From Bacillota bacterium (lineage in GTDB: Bacteria > Bacillota > Clostridia > DSM-8532), in the NCBI GenBank assembly GCA_023459915.1, contig JAEWSN010000196.1, positions 1-8,279 of the forward strand: a DNA stretch of 8,279 nt. Reading direction: 5' to 3'. Made by a program: the position numbers and the translations under genes. Each line of letters begins with the position of its first letter. Within the stretch, counting starts at the first letter, position 1. Below are positions 1-5,709 of this stretch, one piece after another. The notes beneath the pieces were generated by a model, which ran no database searches, was not told the DNA's origin, and saw only the letters and a list, made by a program, of their open reading frames with translations.

Positions 1-360
1 CTCCACCAGTTCCCGGTCCACCGTGACCGGCCCGATACCCGCCTGATCATTGATGGTTTTGAGATTGGGGGTTCCCTCATATGTGTGATACAAGTCGTAC
101 AGGCGATGCAGCGCCTCGAAACGGGTCTGTGCCTTTTGTGCCATTTCTTCGAACGAGGCCTCGTCCTGCGCATATCCCACCACCTGGATGACCGTGTCGA
201 ATGTTCCCAGAAAGGAATGCGTGTACTTGGTGCGGCGCTCGCCGCCGCAGGCAGACAGGAGGAGCAGCAGCACAAGGCCGAGCGCCGCTCGCGACAGGAT
301 GGGGGACCGGCGACGCGGGGTGACGGGACAGATGGCACGGGCTGAACTGTTGATGCGCAT
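1..360 (-). CDS. fmnB: FmnB/ApbE-type FMN transferase lipoprotein (N-terminal part, runs off the left edge)
   Basis: ApbE-family enzymes transfer FMN from FAD onto a Ser/Thr of extracytosolic proteins. In EET loci the lipoprotein form is called FmnB. Only the first 120 codons are in the window and the frame stays open to base 1. The start ATG at 360 is preceded by GGAGG (366-370) at a 5-nt spacing. Residues 1-38 form a lipoprotein signal: several Arg, a Leu-rich core at about 27-35, and the lipobox LSAC with Cys38. The mature part begins with F-L-G-T-F-D-T-V-I-Q-V, then a helical stretch with R-F-E-A-L-H-R-L-Y-D and a later N-L-K-T-I-N-D. This is the usual N-terminal pattern of ApbE proteins, in which a mature start GT-x-D-T is followed by E-x-x-x-S-x-x-N-like residues. 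The catalytic part is outside the window. It lies downstream of a terminator (447-476), so it may have its own promoter; only a weak -10-like TACAAT (418-423) is visible. Confidence 0.85.
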   Translation of the reverse strand, partial: MRINSSARAICPVTPRRRSPILSRAALGLVLLLLLSACGGERRTKYTHSFLGTFDTVIQVVGYAQDEASFEEMAQKAQTRFEALHRLYDLYHTYEGTPNLKTINDQAGIGPVTVDRELVE

Positions 361-424
361 GGAACCTCCGGAGGATGCAACCCAAGGGATGTCTGACAAA
401 CGGTTTGGGATACCTGTATTGTAC

Positions 425-476
425 GAAAAAAGGGAAGAAAACGCCACCGCGCCTGTCAGCAAACTGACAGGCGCGG
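425..476 (-). terminator. Rho-independent terminator after the lipoprotein gene
   Basis: A perfect 13-bp inverted repeat (arms 447-459, ccgcgcctgtcag, and 464-476) encloses a 4-nt loop. Read on the minus strand it is followed by a T-rich tract (425-440) containing runs of four and six T. It starts about 45 nt past the lipoprotein stop codon. It separates that gene from fmnB, so fmnB is expressed either by read-through or from its own promoter. Confidence 0.88.
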
Positions 477-520
477 CGGGTTGACAGTCCGGATCAGGCT
501 GTGTCAGCCTGCCGCCCGAA

Positions 521-1045
521 TCACTTCGCGTTCGCGATGGCTTCGAGCACGGCCTTCTGGTAGTCGGTCACGGTGATGGTCACCTTGGAGGTCAGGTCCG
601 CGTCGGTGGCCTTGCCTTCGTTCAGCGCCATGCCGGAGACCTGGTCGGCGGTCTTGCCGACGAGCCATTTTTCCAGCTCGACAATCTGCTCGTCCCATTC
701 CATACCGATCCCGGAAGCCTTCTTCATGCCATAATCCGCACCCAGATCCGTCTTGGTGGGCACATCCGAGGAACCCTCGGCGGTGAGCTGTCCTGCGGCG
801 TCAAAGCCAATCTTGGTCTGTGCGGAATCAATGTCCACAGTCAGAATCTTGCCGTCCTGGTCGATGGTCACCGCCGCGATGACGGAATCGACCTGGGCCG
901 TGCCGGCGGCTTCCGCCGTCGCAGCCTTGGACTTCATGGTGGATGTCACCACGCCGACACCGGTCTTGACAGAACCGGAAGCGCCGCAGCCGACCAGTGA
1001 TACGAGCATCACCAGTGCCAGAACGAGTACAATTGCTTTTTTCAT
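521..1045 (-). CDS. Small lipoprotein in the PplA position of the EET locus
   Basis: This 174-residue protein has a clear lipoprotein signal: MKK, a hydrophobic core at about 4-19, and lipobox LVGC with Cys20. The ATG at 1045 has the site AGGAGAGGG (1051-1059) 5 nt upstream. After a short Ser/Ala/Thr-rich linker, the mature part contains V-D-S-V-I-A-A-V-T-I-D (52-62), a D-x-D-G-K turn (62-66), Y-G-M-K-K-A-S-G-I-G (105-114) and a C-terminal beta-rich segment T-D-A-D-L-T-S-K-V-T (147-156) followed by a final helix. Layout and position match the extracytosolic electron carrier PplA of Listeria-type EET loci, which has FMN-binding domains flavinylated on a D-x-x-S/T-G-A-S/T motif. That motif is absent here; the nearest match is D150-L-T-S-K-V-T156. 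Whether it binds flavin, passes electrons or does something else cannot be read from sequence. Its place between dmkB and fmnB supports a role on the outer membrane face. I leave the gene symbol blank for that reason. Confidence 0.85.
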   Translation of the reverse strand: MKKAIVLVLALVMLVSLVGCGASGSVKTGVGVVTSTMKSKAATAEAAGTAQVDSVIAAVTIDQDGKILTVDIDSAQTKIGFDAAGQLTAEGSSDVPTKTDLGADYGMKKASGIGMEWDEQIVELEKWLVGKTADQVSGMALNEGKATDADLTSKVTITVTDYQKAVLEAIANAK

Positions 1046-1050
1046 GTTTT

Positions 1051-1059
1051 CCCTCTCCT
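1051..1059 (-). promoter_or_regulatory. Ribosome binding site of the lipoprotein gene
   Basis: AGGAGAGGG on the minus strand, 5 nt before the ATG at 1045. It fixes this start and suggests strong translation, as expected for an abundant surface lipoprotein. Confidence 0.7.
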
Positions 1060-1081
1060 TTTTGACTTGTTTTCTATCCTG

Positions 1082-1192
1082 AAATTGCGAAGCAATTTAA
1101 GGTTTGCTTGTCGCCCGACTGGGGGCATGTAGGGTAAATCAACAAAATGCGAAGCATTTAGTTGTTCTGTTGTGACCCGACTGGGTCATGGC
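1082..1192. repeat. Two copies of a double-hairpin element, 62-bp period
   Basis: The dmkB-lipoprotein gap holds two copies of one architecture. Copy 1 has a gcgaagc core (1087-1093) inside the palindrome aaattgcgaagcaattt (7-bp stem), then exactly 20 nt, then the core cccgactggg (1114-1123) inside an imperfect hairpin. Copy 2 has gcgaagc (1149-1155) inside aaatgcgaagcattt (6-bp stem), again 20 nt, then cccgactggg (1176-1185) inside the perfect stem tgaccc/gggtca. Stem bases differ between copies while pairing is largely kept, so RNA or DNA structure appears to be under selection. On the minus strand the copy 2 stem is extended by CAAC/GTTG around a mismatch, so it could act as a weak terminator or mRNA processing site after dmkB. 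The layout resembles REP-type intergenic repeats. I cannot tell whether it occurs elsewhere in the genome. Confidence 0.75.
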
Positions 1193-2167
1193 TCATGTGG
1201 CTTGTGTCTGGAGCACATCATTGCCGGACATGAGCCAATCCGTCAACTCCTCCAGTGCATGCCGCGTGGTGTGTCCCGGCATTTCCGACAGCAGGGCGCG
1301 GCACTTGTCACCATAACGGCCAAGCATCTTCCCCGCATCCCGGGTGCCGCCGGCAGTCCGGACCGCGTCAAGCAAGCCGGTCATGTCCCCGTCGCCGGCG
1401 AACAGAGCCCGAAGGGGTTCCGCCAGGTTGCTGTTGTTGCGCAATGCCAGCAAAACCGGCAAGGTGGCAATGCCATCCTTGAGATCCCGGACAACGGGCT
1501 TTCCCGCCTCCTGCGCGTCCATTTCCATGTCGAGCAGGTCGTCCCGAATCTGAAACGCCATGCCAAACTTGAATCCGAACCGGCGGAACCGGTTCACCGA
1601 CTCATCGTCCAGCGCGCCGGCCTTTGCGCCGATGGCACAGGCGGCGGAAAACAGCAGTCCTGTTTTGCGGGCGATGCGCCGCAGATACTGCGGCAGCGGG
1701 GTGATTTGATAGCGGCCCAGATACTGGGCCATCTCCCCCTCGCACATGGACAATACCGCCTTGGCGATCATCTGGGTACGATCGGTCTCCAGCCCGGACT
1801 CCGCCATCAGCAGCAGGCTTTTGGCAAACAGGTAATCCCCCGTGTAGACCGCCATGTTCACACCATGCGTTTCGGAGACCGTCGGTTTTCCCCGGCGGAC
1901 CGTCGCCCCGTCGATGATGTCGTCATGGGCCAGGGTTGCGGCATGCAGGGCCTCAATGGCCAGCGCTGCCGGAAAGACACGTGCCCTGTCATACTCACCG
2001 CTCTTGGCGGCGAGGATGGTCATCGCCGGGCGCAACCGCTTGCCGCCCGAAAGCAGCAACCCGGCCGATATTTCCTTGTATGGAATGCCCCTGCCCGCAA
2101 ACCGCTCCCCGGCAAATGCCTCAAAAGCGATCATTTCCTCGCGGATCCAGGGTTGGTTCTCCCACAT
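1193..2167 (-). CDS. dmkB: Long-chain polyprenyl diphosphate synthase (HepT/DmkB-like)
   Basis: This trans-isoprenyl diphosphate synthase condenses isopentenyl diphosphate onto an allylic primer to make the polyprenyl tail of (demethyl)menaquinone. It has 324 residues, normal for the family. Visible motifs are GGKRLRP (41-47), the first Asp-rich motif H-D-D-I-I-D (81-86) with R91-R92, K-T-G (168-170), the second Asp-rich motif F-Q-I-R-D-D-L-L-D (205-213), and G-K-P-V-V-R-D-L-K-D-G (222-232). The residues five and four places before the first motif are Ala77 and Thr78, with no bulky aromatic. This is typical of long-chain (C30-C40) synthases rather than farnesyl or geranylgeranyl synthases. 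The ATG at 2167 has AGGAAGGA (2176-2183) 8 nt upstream. It is encoded 148 nt after ndh2 in the same direction. The context fits DmkB of Listeria EET loci, which supplies a quinone pool dedicated to Ndh2. A housekeeping HepT or octaprenyl synthase is the alternative, and sequence alone does not separate them. Confidence 0.9.
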   Translation of the reverse strand: MWENQPWIREEMIAFEAFAGERFAGRGIPYKEISAGLLLSGGKRLRPAMTILAAKSGEYDRARVFPAALAIEALHAATLAHDDIIDGATVRRGKPTVSETHGVNMAVYTGDYLFAKSLLLMAESGLETDRTQMIAKAVLSMCEGEMAQYLGRYQITPLPQYLRRIARKTGLLFSAACAIGAKAGALDDESVNRFRRFGFKFGMAFQIRDDLLDMEMDAQEAGKPVVRDLKDGIATLPVLLALRNNSNLAEPLRALFAGDGDMTGLLDAVRTAGGTRDAGKMLGRYGDKCRALLSEMPGHTTRHALEELTDWLMSGNDVLQTQAT

Positions 2168-2226
2168 AGTTGGTGTCCTTCCTGCGTTATTACGATGGCG
2201 TCAAAATATCTGAATTGCTTGTAACA

Positions 2227-2283
2227 CCGGCCGTTGAGAGAAGCGGATTCAGGATGGAACTGTTTTGGATATTCGACGGCCGG
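2227..2283. repeat. Inverted repeat in the ndh2-dmkB gap
   Basis: Arms ccggccgt (2227-2234) and acggccgg (2276-2283) are exact reverse complements. A few more pairs, including G-U wobbles, extend inward to about 2238/2272. The loop is about 33-41 nt and no T tract follows on either strand, so this is not a terminator. It could be an mRNA stabilising or processing structure between ndh2 and dmkB. The rest of the 148-nt gap shows no convincing promoter. Confidence 0.4.
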
Positions 2284-2315
2284 AGTAATCGCGCGATACT
2301 GTGCCCCCTGTCGGT

Positions 2316-4226
2316 TCAGCGGTCGAGCCCGTGCCTGAAGAACAGGCGCAGCTTGCGGTTCTTCCAGAAGGAGTCCCACAGGTTGGTGACCCACGGAATG
2401 AGCCAGTAATCCAGCCCAAACGCGCGCCCTGCGCCGCCAAGCGTGACAATGGAGGCAAAGAGCATCCACCAGGATTTCTCATACAGGCCGGTGGAGGTGA
2501 GGAACATGGCCATCAGACCGATGGAGATGACCGAGGCCACAAAGGTGAACGCGCCGCCGAGCAGCATCAGGCCAATCAGCACCTCGAGCACCACCACGAG
2601 CACCTGGAAGAACATGGACAGGCCGTCACTGGCCAGCACCACATTCTGCAGGAACCAGGGCACCAGGTTGAAGTCCCCGAACTTCAGCAGATCGAACTTG
2701 ACAAACATCTCCTCGGAGATGGTGTTGCCCTCCACCAACCGGCTGTGGGTCCCCAGAAAAAAGTTCACAATGCCTGTCTTGATTTCAAGAATCTCATCCG
2801 TCCGGAGCACATACAGCCCGGCCGAGGTGGCGCCGCTCGAGGCGTCCGAGGACATGCCGAGGAAGCTGGCGAGCTTGGGGCTGGTGAACCAGCCGTCCAG
2901 CGCCTTTTTCAACCCCTCATACAGCCACATCCCGCCAAGGAACAGTCGCAGCGGGAACTGCCACCAGGCTTGCGTGCGCGTGGACCAGTGTTTCTCGAGC
3001 AGGGTCCGGTTCTGGCGGACATCGGTCCATTCGTGGCGCAGATATTTGTAGACGCCGCGGAAACCGGTGATTTCCCACAGATAATGCATGTTCACGACAT
3101 ATTTCATGAGGATGGACAGCCATACGGGCAGCGATTTGCCCATGATGTCGGATACCGCAAACCAGCGGCCGATGCACACCATGATGCCGTGCATCTTCAC
3201 GACCACCGGCTTTTTCTCCTTGCCGGAGAGGGCGGCGAGAATGTTGTGCGCCACACCCTTGGCGCTCTGCACCGCGTTCTCGACCATGGCCGGATACGGC
3301 TTTTCGTTTTCGTCGAGCAGTCCGCCCACATCCCCGATGGCGTAGACATTCTCCACACCGGTCATGCCGTACCCATCCACCTTGATGCGGCGCTGACCGC
3401 CCACGGTCTCGAGCGGCAGTCCGTCGATGACGGGATTGGAGCGGACGCCGGCGGCCCAGATGAAGGTTCTGGTATCGAGCACGCCGTTGCCGGTGATCAC
3501 GCCGTCCGCGGTGGCTTCCTTGATGGCGGTGTTGAGCAGCACCTCCACACCCAGCTTCTTCTCCAGGTACTTGTGGGAGTTCTCGATGTTCTTCTTTGAC
3601 AGATTGCTCATGATGGTGGGCAGCATGTCCACCAGGACCAGCCGCACCTCGGAAGCCCCGATGTTGTACTGCTTGCACAGCTTGCGCTTCCACAGGGCCA
3701 GCTCACCCATCATTTCCACACCGGTGAACCCGGCCCCGCCGACGATGAAGGTCAGCAGGCGCTTGCGCTCCGCCGCGTCCGTCTCCTGGGAGGCGAGCAG
3801 AAAACAGCGTTCGATGTGGTTGCGCAACCGCACCGCGTCGTCAAAGGACCACAGCGTGAACGCGTTTTCCTTCAGACCGGGAATGCCGAAATAGTTCGGC
3901 GCGCCGCCCATGGCGAGCACCAGCACGTCATAGGAAAGCGTTCCCTGCGAATGGGTGAGCGCGCGTTTCTCAAAATCGAAGCCGGTGACCTCCGCGGTGA
4001 CCGTCTTGACATCCGTATAGCGGAAGATCTCATGAAGGGGCACACGCACCGCTTCCTCATCCACGCGGTTGCCGGCCACCTCATGCAGCTCTGTCAGCAG
4101 CGTGTGGTAAGGATTGCGATCCACCAGCACGATGTCCACGCTGGCATCCTTCTTGTGCCGGTTCAGCGACATCGCGGTTTCCACACCCGCATACCCGGCC
4201 CCGACGATAACGATCCGTTTTGACAT
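2316..4226 (-). CDS. ndh2: EET type II NADH dehydrogenase fused to a DoxX-like membrane domain, with a flavinylation-type motif
   Basis: Non-proton-pumping NADH:quinone oxidoreductase, 636 residues against about 400-450 for ordinary NDH-2. FAD-binding G-A-G-Y-A-G is at 9-14, the NADH-binding Rossmann motif G-G-A-G-F-T-G-V-E at 163-171, and the second FAD motif A-I-G-D-V-G-G at 296-302. An amphipathic quinone/membrane region lies at about 367-390. An R/K-rich stretch (389-418) is followed by four likely membrane helices at about 423-441, 535-555, 557-577 and 586-603. The tail W-K-N-R-K-L-R-L-F-F-R-H is basic, which puts both ends of the membrane domain in the cytoplasm. The first helix (P-L-R-L-F-L-G-G-M-W-L-Y-E-G) is DoxX-like. 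The loop at 442-528 would then be extracytosolic, and it contains D461-A-S-S-G-A-T467, an exact match to the ApbE/FmnB target pattern. Ndh2 of Listeria EET is also an NDH-2 with a C-terminal membrane extension. I chose ATG 4226 because GGAGGGGG (4231-4238) precedes it and the FAD fold begins there at once. Confidence 0.93.
   Translation of the reverse strand: MSKRIVIVGAGYAGVETAMSLNRHKKDASVDIVLVDRNPYHTLLTELHEVAGNRVDEEAVRVPLHEIFRYTDVKTVTAEVTGFDFEKRALTHSQGTLSYDVLVLAMGGAPNYFGIPGLKENAFTLWSFDDAVRLRNHIERCFLLASQETDAAERKRLLTFIVGGAGFTGVEMMGELALWKRKLCKQYNIGASEVRLVLVDMLPTIMSNLSKKNIENSHKYLEKKLGVEVLLNTAIKEATADGVITGNGVLDTRTFIWAAGVRSNPVIDGLPLETVGGQRRIKVDGYGMTGVENVYAIGDVGGLLDENEKPYPAMVENAVQSAKGVAHNILAALSGKEKKPVVVKMHGIMVCIGRWFAVSDIMGKSLPVWLSILMKYVVNMHYLWEITGFRGVYKYLRHEWTDVRQNRTLLEKHWSTRTQAWWQFPLRLFLGGMWLYEGLKKALDGWFTSPKLASFLGMSSDASSGATSAGLYVLRTDEILEIKTGIVNFFLGTHSRLVEGNTISEEMFVKFDLLKFGDFNLVPWFLQNVVLASDGLSMFFQVLVVVLEVLIGLMLLGGAFTFVASVISIGLMAMFLTSTGLYEKSWWMLFASIVTLGGAGRAFGLDYWLIPWVTNLWDSFWKNRKLRLFFRHGLDR
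2826..2846 (-). other. Candidate covalent FMN attachment motif D-A-S-S-G-A-T in Ndh2
   Basis: Codons 461-467 of ndh2 read D-A-S-S-G-A-T, followed by S-A-G. ApbE-type transferases are known to attach FMN to the last Thr/Ser of D-x-x-(S/T)-G-A-(T/S), as in NqrC, NqrB, RnfG, RnfD and PplA. The segment before it (L-A-S-F-L-G-M-S-S) and after it (A-G-L-Y-V-L) is a soluble loop between predicted helices 1 and 2 of the membrane domain. Topology and modification are inferred; the motif itself is read directly from the sequence. Confidence 0.6.
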
Positions 4227-4230
4227 GTTG

Positions 4231-4238
4231 CCCCCTCC
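4231..4238 (-). promoter_or_regulatory. Ribosome binding site that sets the ndh2 start
   Basis: GGAGGGGG on the minus strand ends 4 nt before ATG 4226, with the GGAGG core 7 nt away. The frame is open upstream to another ATG at 4343, but that start lacks a comparable site and would add 39 Arg/Ala-rich residues ahead of the FAD fold. Confidence 0.8.
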
Positions 4239-4420
4239 AGTGACACCATCAGGCACGCCTGCCGGTGTCTGTTCGTTCGGGATTCGACGGCACAGCACGC
4301 GTGCACGCGCTGCCGAAGCCCTTTCTGACCTTTTCTCTGCCATTATTTGTTTCTTTATTCACAAGGATGTCCCTGCCTGTTTTTGACCCACCATGGTGTG
4401 CCGACAAACAACCGGATTCC

Positions 4421-5023
4421 TCATGTGTGCGATTTGACCAGCCCCGTGCCTTCCATGGCCCTGAAAAAGGGAATCGCAACCAGTGCGGTCAGGGTTCCCA
4501 TGACCAGTGCCGCCCCTGAAAGCACCGGCGCATACCCGAACACGGCGGCGCTCCTCATGGTCAGCGCGGCCATGCCCAGCTGCCCCAGATTGTGCGCCGC
4601 AGCCCCGCTGATGCTGATGCCAATCAACGAAACCCGGGAAGGGTAAAACCGCTTGGCCAGCATCATGGCCGGCAGGGCCAACGCCGCGCCGGACAGGGAG
4701 AACAACAGGGACGAGAGACCGGCAAAAGCGAATGCCGCCAGCAGGCACCGCAGGGTACTCACCACTGCCGCGTCCACCCAATCCGCATAGAAGAGGATGA
4801 ACAGCGTGATGATGTTGGCAAGCCCCAGCTTCACCCCCGGAATGGGAATGACCGCCTGAACCGGTATCCAGCGCTCGAGCACGGAGAGCACCAGCGCCAT
4901 GGCCAGAAACAACCCGTTCATGGCCAGCCGGCGCATCCTGATCCGCCTGGCCTGTGCGGCATCCGCCACGCCGCCGGCGGACTGATTGGCGGCGGCATGT
5001 GTCTGTTTACTGTATGCTGACAT
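4421..5023 (-). CDS. eetB: EetB-like membrane protein, Gx/ECF-S-type (Hpre_diP_synt_I family)
   Basis: A 200-residue integral membrane protein with a hydrophilic, basic N-terminus (1-33) and about five or six hydrophobic helices (about 34-50, 68-80, 85-103, 105-124, 132-152, 163-184). Family signatures are P-G-V-K-L-G-L-A-N-I (62-71), a polar helix start A-A-H-N-L-G-Q-L (142-149) and the end F-F-R-A-M-E (186-191). The family is often labelled heptaprenyl diphosphate synthase component I or Gx transporter. It has the look of ECF-transporter substrate-binding components rather than a soluble prenyl synthase subunit. In EET loci it is EetB, needed for electron export but of uncertain mechanism. 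I infer a part in quinone or flavin handling. ATG 5023 is preferred because GGGGG (5030-5034) lies 6 nt upstream; ATG 5029 abuts that site. It overlaps the eetA end by 17 nt, which implies translational coupling. A 194-nt gap to ndh2 follows. Confidence 0.82.
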   Translation of the reverse strand: MSAYSKQTHAAANQSAGGVADAAQARRIRMRRLAMNGLFLAMALVLSVLERWIPVQAVIPIPGVKLGLANIITLFILFYADWVDAAVVSTLRCLLAAFAFAGLSSLLFSLSGAALALPAMMLAKRFYPSRVSLIGISISGAAAHNLGQLGMAALTMRSAAVFGYAPVLSGAALVMGTLTALVAIPFFRAMEGTGLVKSHT

Positions 5024-5387
5024 CCACATCCCCCGCCTCACTGCCTTCAAGTCTGATGAGCACACGGGCGGGCAGGCAGGCCGCCGTGCTGCCGGCCCGT
5101 GTGAGCCAGCCCGTCCGGACACAGATGTGATCCGGACACTGCGTCTCCAAAAACCGGATTCGTCCGTTCTCCGCCAGAATCACACCGGGGTAGGCCCCCC
5201 CATACGACACCTCGATGGGATCCGCCAGTCCGGTGAGCCGGATGCGCGAAAGCTCCTGTCCGTCCTGCGTGATGATTGCCGTGAGATTCGCTGTGGCGGA
5301 CTGCGCCGTCAACACAGGGGAAGCCAGCGCCACCAGCAACAGCAGGGCCGCGATGACATAGTCTCCTGGTCTTGGCTTGATGCGCAC
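5007..5387 (-). CDS. eetA: EetA-like NusG domain II membrane protein
   Basis: A 126-residue protein: short basic N-terminus (R-I-K-P-R-P), one signal-anchor helix at about 11-30, then an extracytosolic NusG domain II. The domain signature is C84-P-D-H87-x-C89-V-R-T-G-W, followed by C104-L-P-A-R-V near the end. This is the usual Cys/His pattern of the stand-alone NusG_II family (DUF1312-like), not of the transcription factor NusG. In EET gene clusters this family is EetA and almost always pairs with EetB. Its molecular function is unknown; the conserved Cys and His could bind a metal or cofactor. It is the first gene of the locus, behind the extended -10 promoter at 5518-5526. There is no ATG near the natural start. 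Tandem GTG codons at 5390 and 5387 follow GGAGG (5395-5399) by 4 and 7 nt, and I chose 5387 for its better spacing. Confidence 0.82.
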   Translation of the reverse strand: MRIKPRPGDYVIAALLLLVALASPVLTAQSATANLTAIITQDGQELSRIRLTGLADPIEVSYGGAYPGVILAENGRIRFLETQCPDHICVRTGWLTRAGSTAACLPARVLIRLEGSEAGDVDVSIQ

Positions 5388-5399
5388 CACGTTTCCTCC
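5385..5399 (-). promoter_or_regulatory. eetA ribosome binding site with tandem GTG starts
   Basis: GGAGG (5395-5399) precedes GTG-GTG (5385-5390). Either GTG could start eetA and the difference is one residue. An upstream in-frame GTG at 5435 lacks this site. Confidence 0.65.
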
Positions 5400-5495
5400 G
5401 ACACGGCCCTCCGCTTTCGCGGGAACGACCCCCACGCTTGTCCCAACACAATCCTGTTTTCCCCGGAAAGGCCGCTTGAAACGACATCGTGCAAC

Positions 5496-5525
5496 TTGGG
5501 TTCAGGACAGCTTTACAATTATAAC
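5496..5525 (+). promoter_or_regulatory. Possible promoter for the glycosyltransferase-CsaB gene
   Basis: TTGGGT (5496-5501), 18 nt, then TATAAC (5520-5525). Both hexamers are imperfect. The -10 overlaps that of the opposing eet promoter, so the two could interfere. It would leave a leader of about 180 nt before the ATG at 5715. Confidence 0.3.
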
Positions 5526-5526
5526 A
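5518..5526 (-). promoter_or_regulatory. Extended -10 promoter of the eet operon
   Basis: The minus strand reads TGTTATAAT, a perfect TATAAT -10 with the TGn extension. No good -35 is present; at 16-17 nt spacing the sequence is T-rich (TTTCTT/CTTTCT). Transcription would begin near 5511, giving an untranslated leader of about 124 nt before eetA. Confidence 0.65.
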
Positions 5527-5703
5527 TATCCTATGGAAAAAGAAAGGTAGCCTTGGCACCTTTTTGCGTCCATGGCCAGACCGTCCGCCGCGTGATAAAA
5601 TGGTTCGGGTGACGAACCCGGCCCGCCGGAAACCGTCTTGTGACGGGAAACAGCCGGTGCCGGCGTTTGCGCAACCAACACAGCATGATGCAACAAGCGG
5701 TGC

Positions 5704-5709
5704 GGGAGG
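5704..5709 (+). promoter_or_regulatory. Ribosome binding site that sets the start of the fusion gene
   Basis: GGGAGG ends 5 nt before ATG 5715. The protein from there begins M-R-V-V-H-L-I-G-G-G, the first beta strand and Gly-rich loop of a GT4 fold, so earlier in-frame starts are unlikely. Confidence 0.8.

Noticed and set aside
1172..2224. 350-codon open frame on the plus strand
   Set aside because: It is antisense to dmkB, whose motifs are intact; GC-rich third positions keep the opposite strand open and the product has no recognisable fold.
2301..3599. 432-codon open frame on the plus strand
   Set aside because: It is antisense to ndh2 and its His/Gln/Gly-rich product is typical of a shadow frame.
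4298..4309. 12-bp palindrome cgcgtgcacgcg as an operator
   Set aside because: It lies between eetB and ndh2 without a promoter beside it, and short GC palindromes are expected by chance in this base composition.
4227..4343. N-terminal extension of ndh2 from an upstream in-frame ATG at 4343
   Set aside because: The extra 39 residues are Arg/Ala-rich with no resemblance to NDH-2, and the strong GGAGGGGG site sits just before ATG 4226.
5024..5122. Longer eetB starting at 5122
   Set aside because: It would lie almost wholly inside eetA, and no ribosome binding site supports it; GGGGG at 5030-5034 favours 5023.
5007..5387. Transcription factor NusG
   Set aside because: The protein has a membrane anchor and the Cys/His signature of the stand-alone NusG_II family, and lacks the NGN and KOW domains of NusG.
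5388..5511. Riboswitch (FMN or cyclic dinucleotide) in the eet leader
   Set aside because: Only a small GAAA-loop hairpin (5411-5422) is visible; none of the conserved cores of these riboswitch classes can be recognised.
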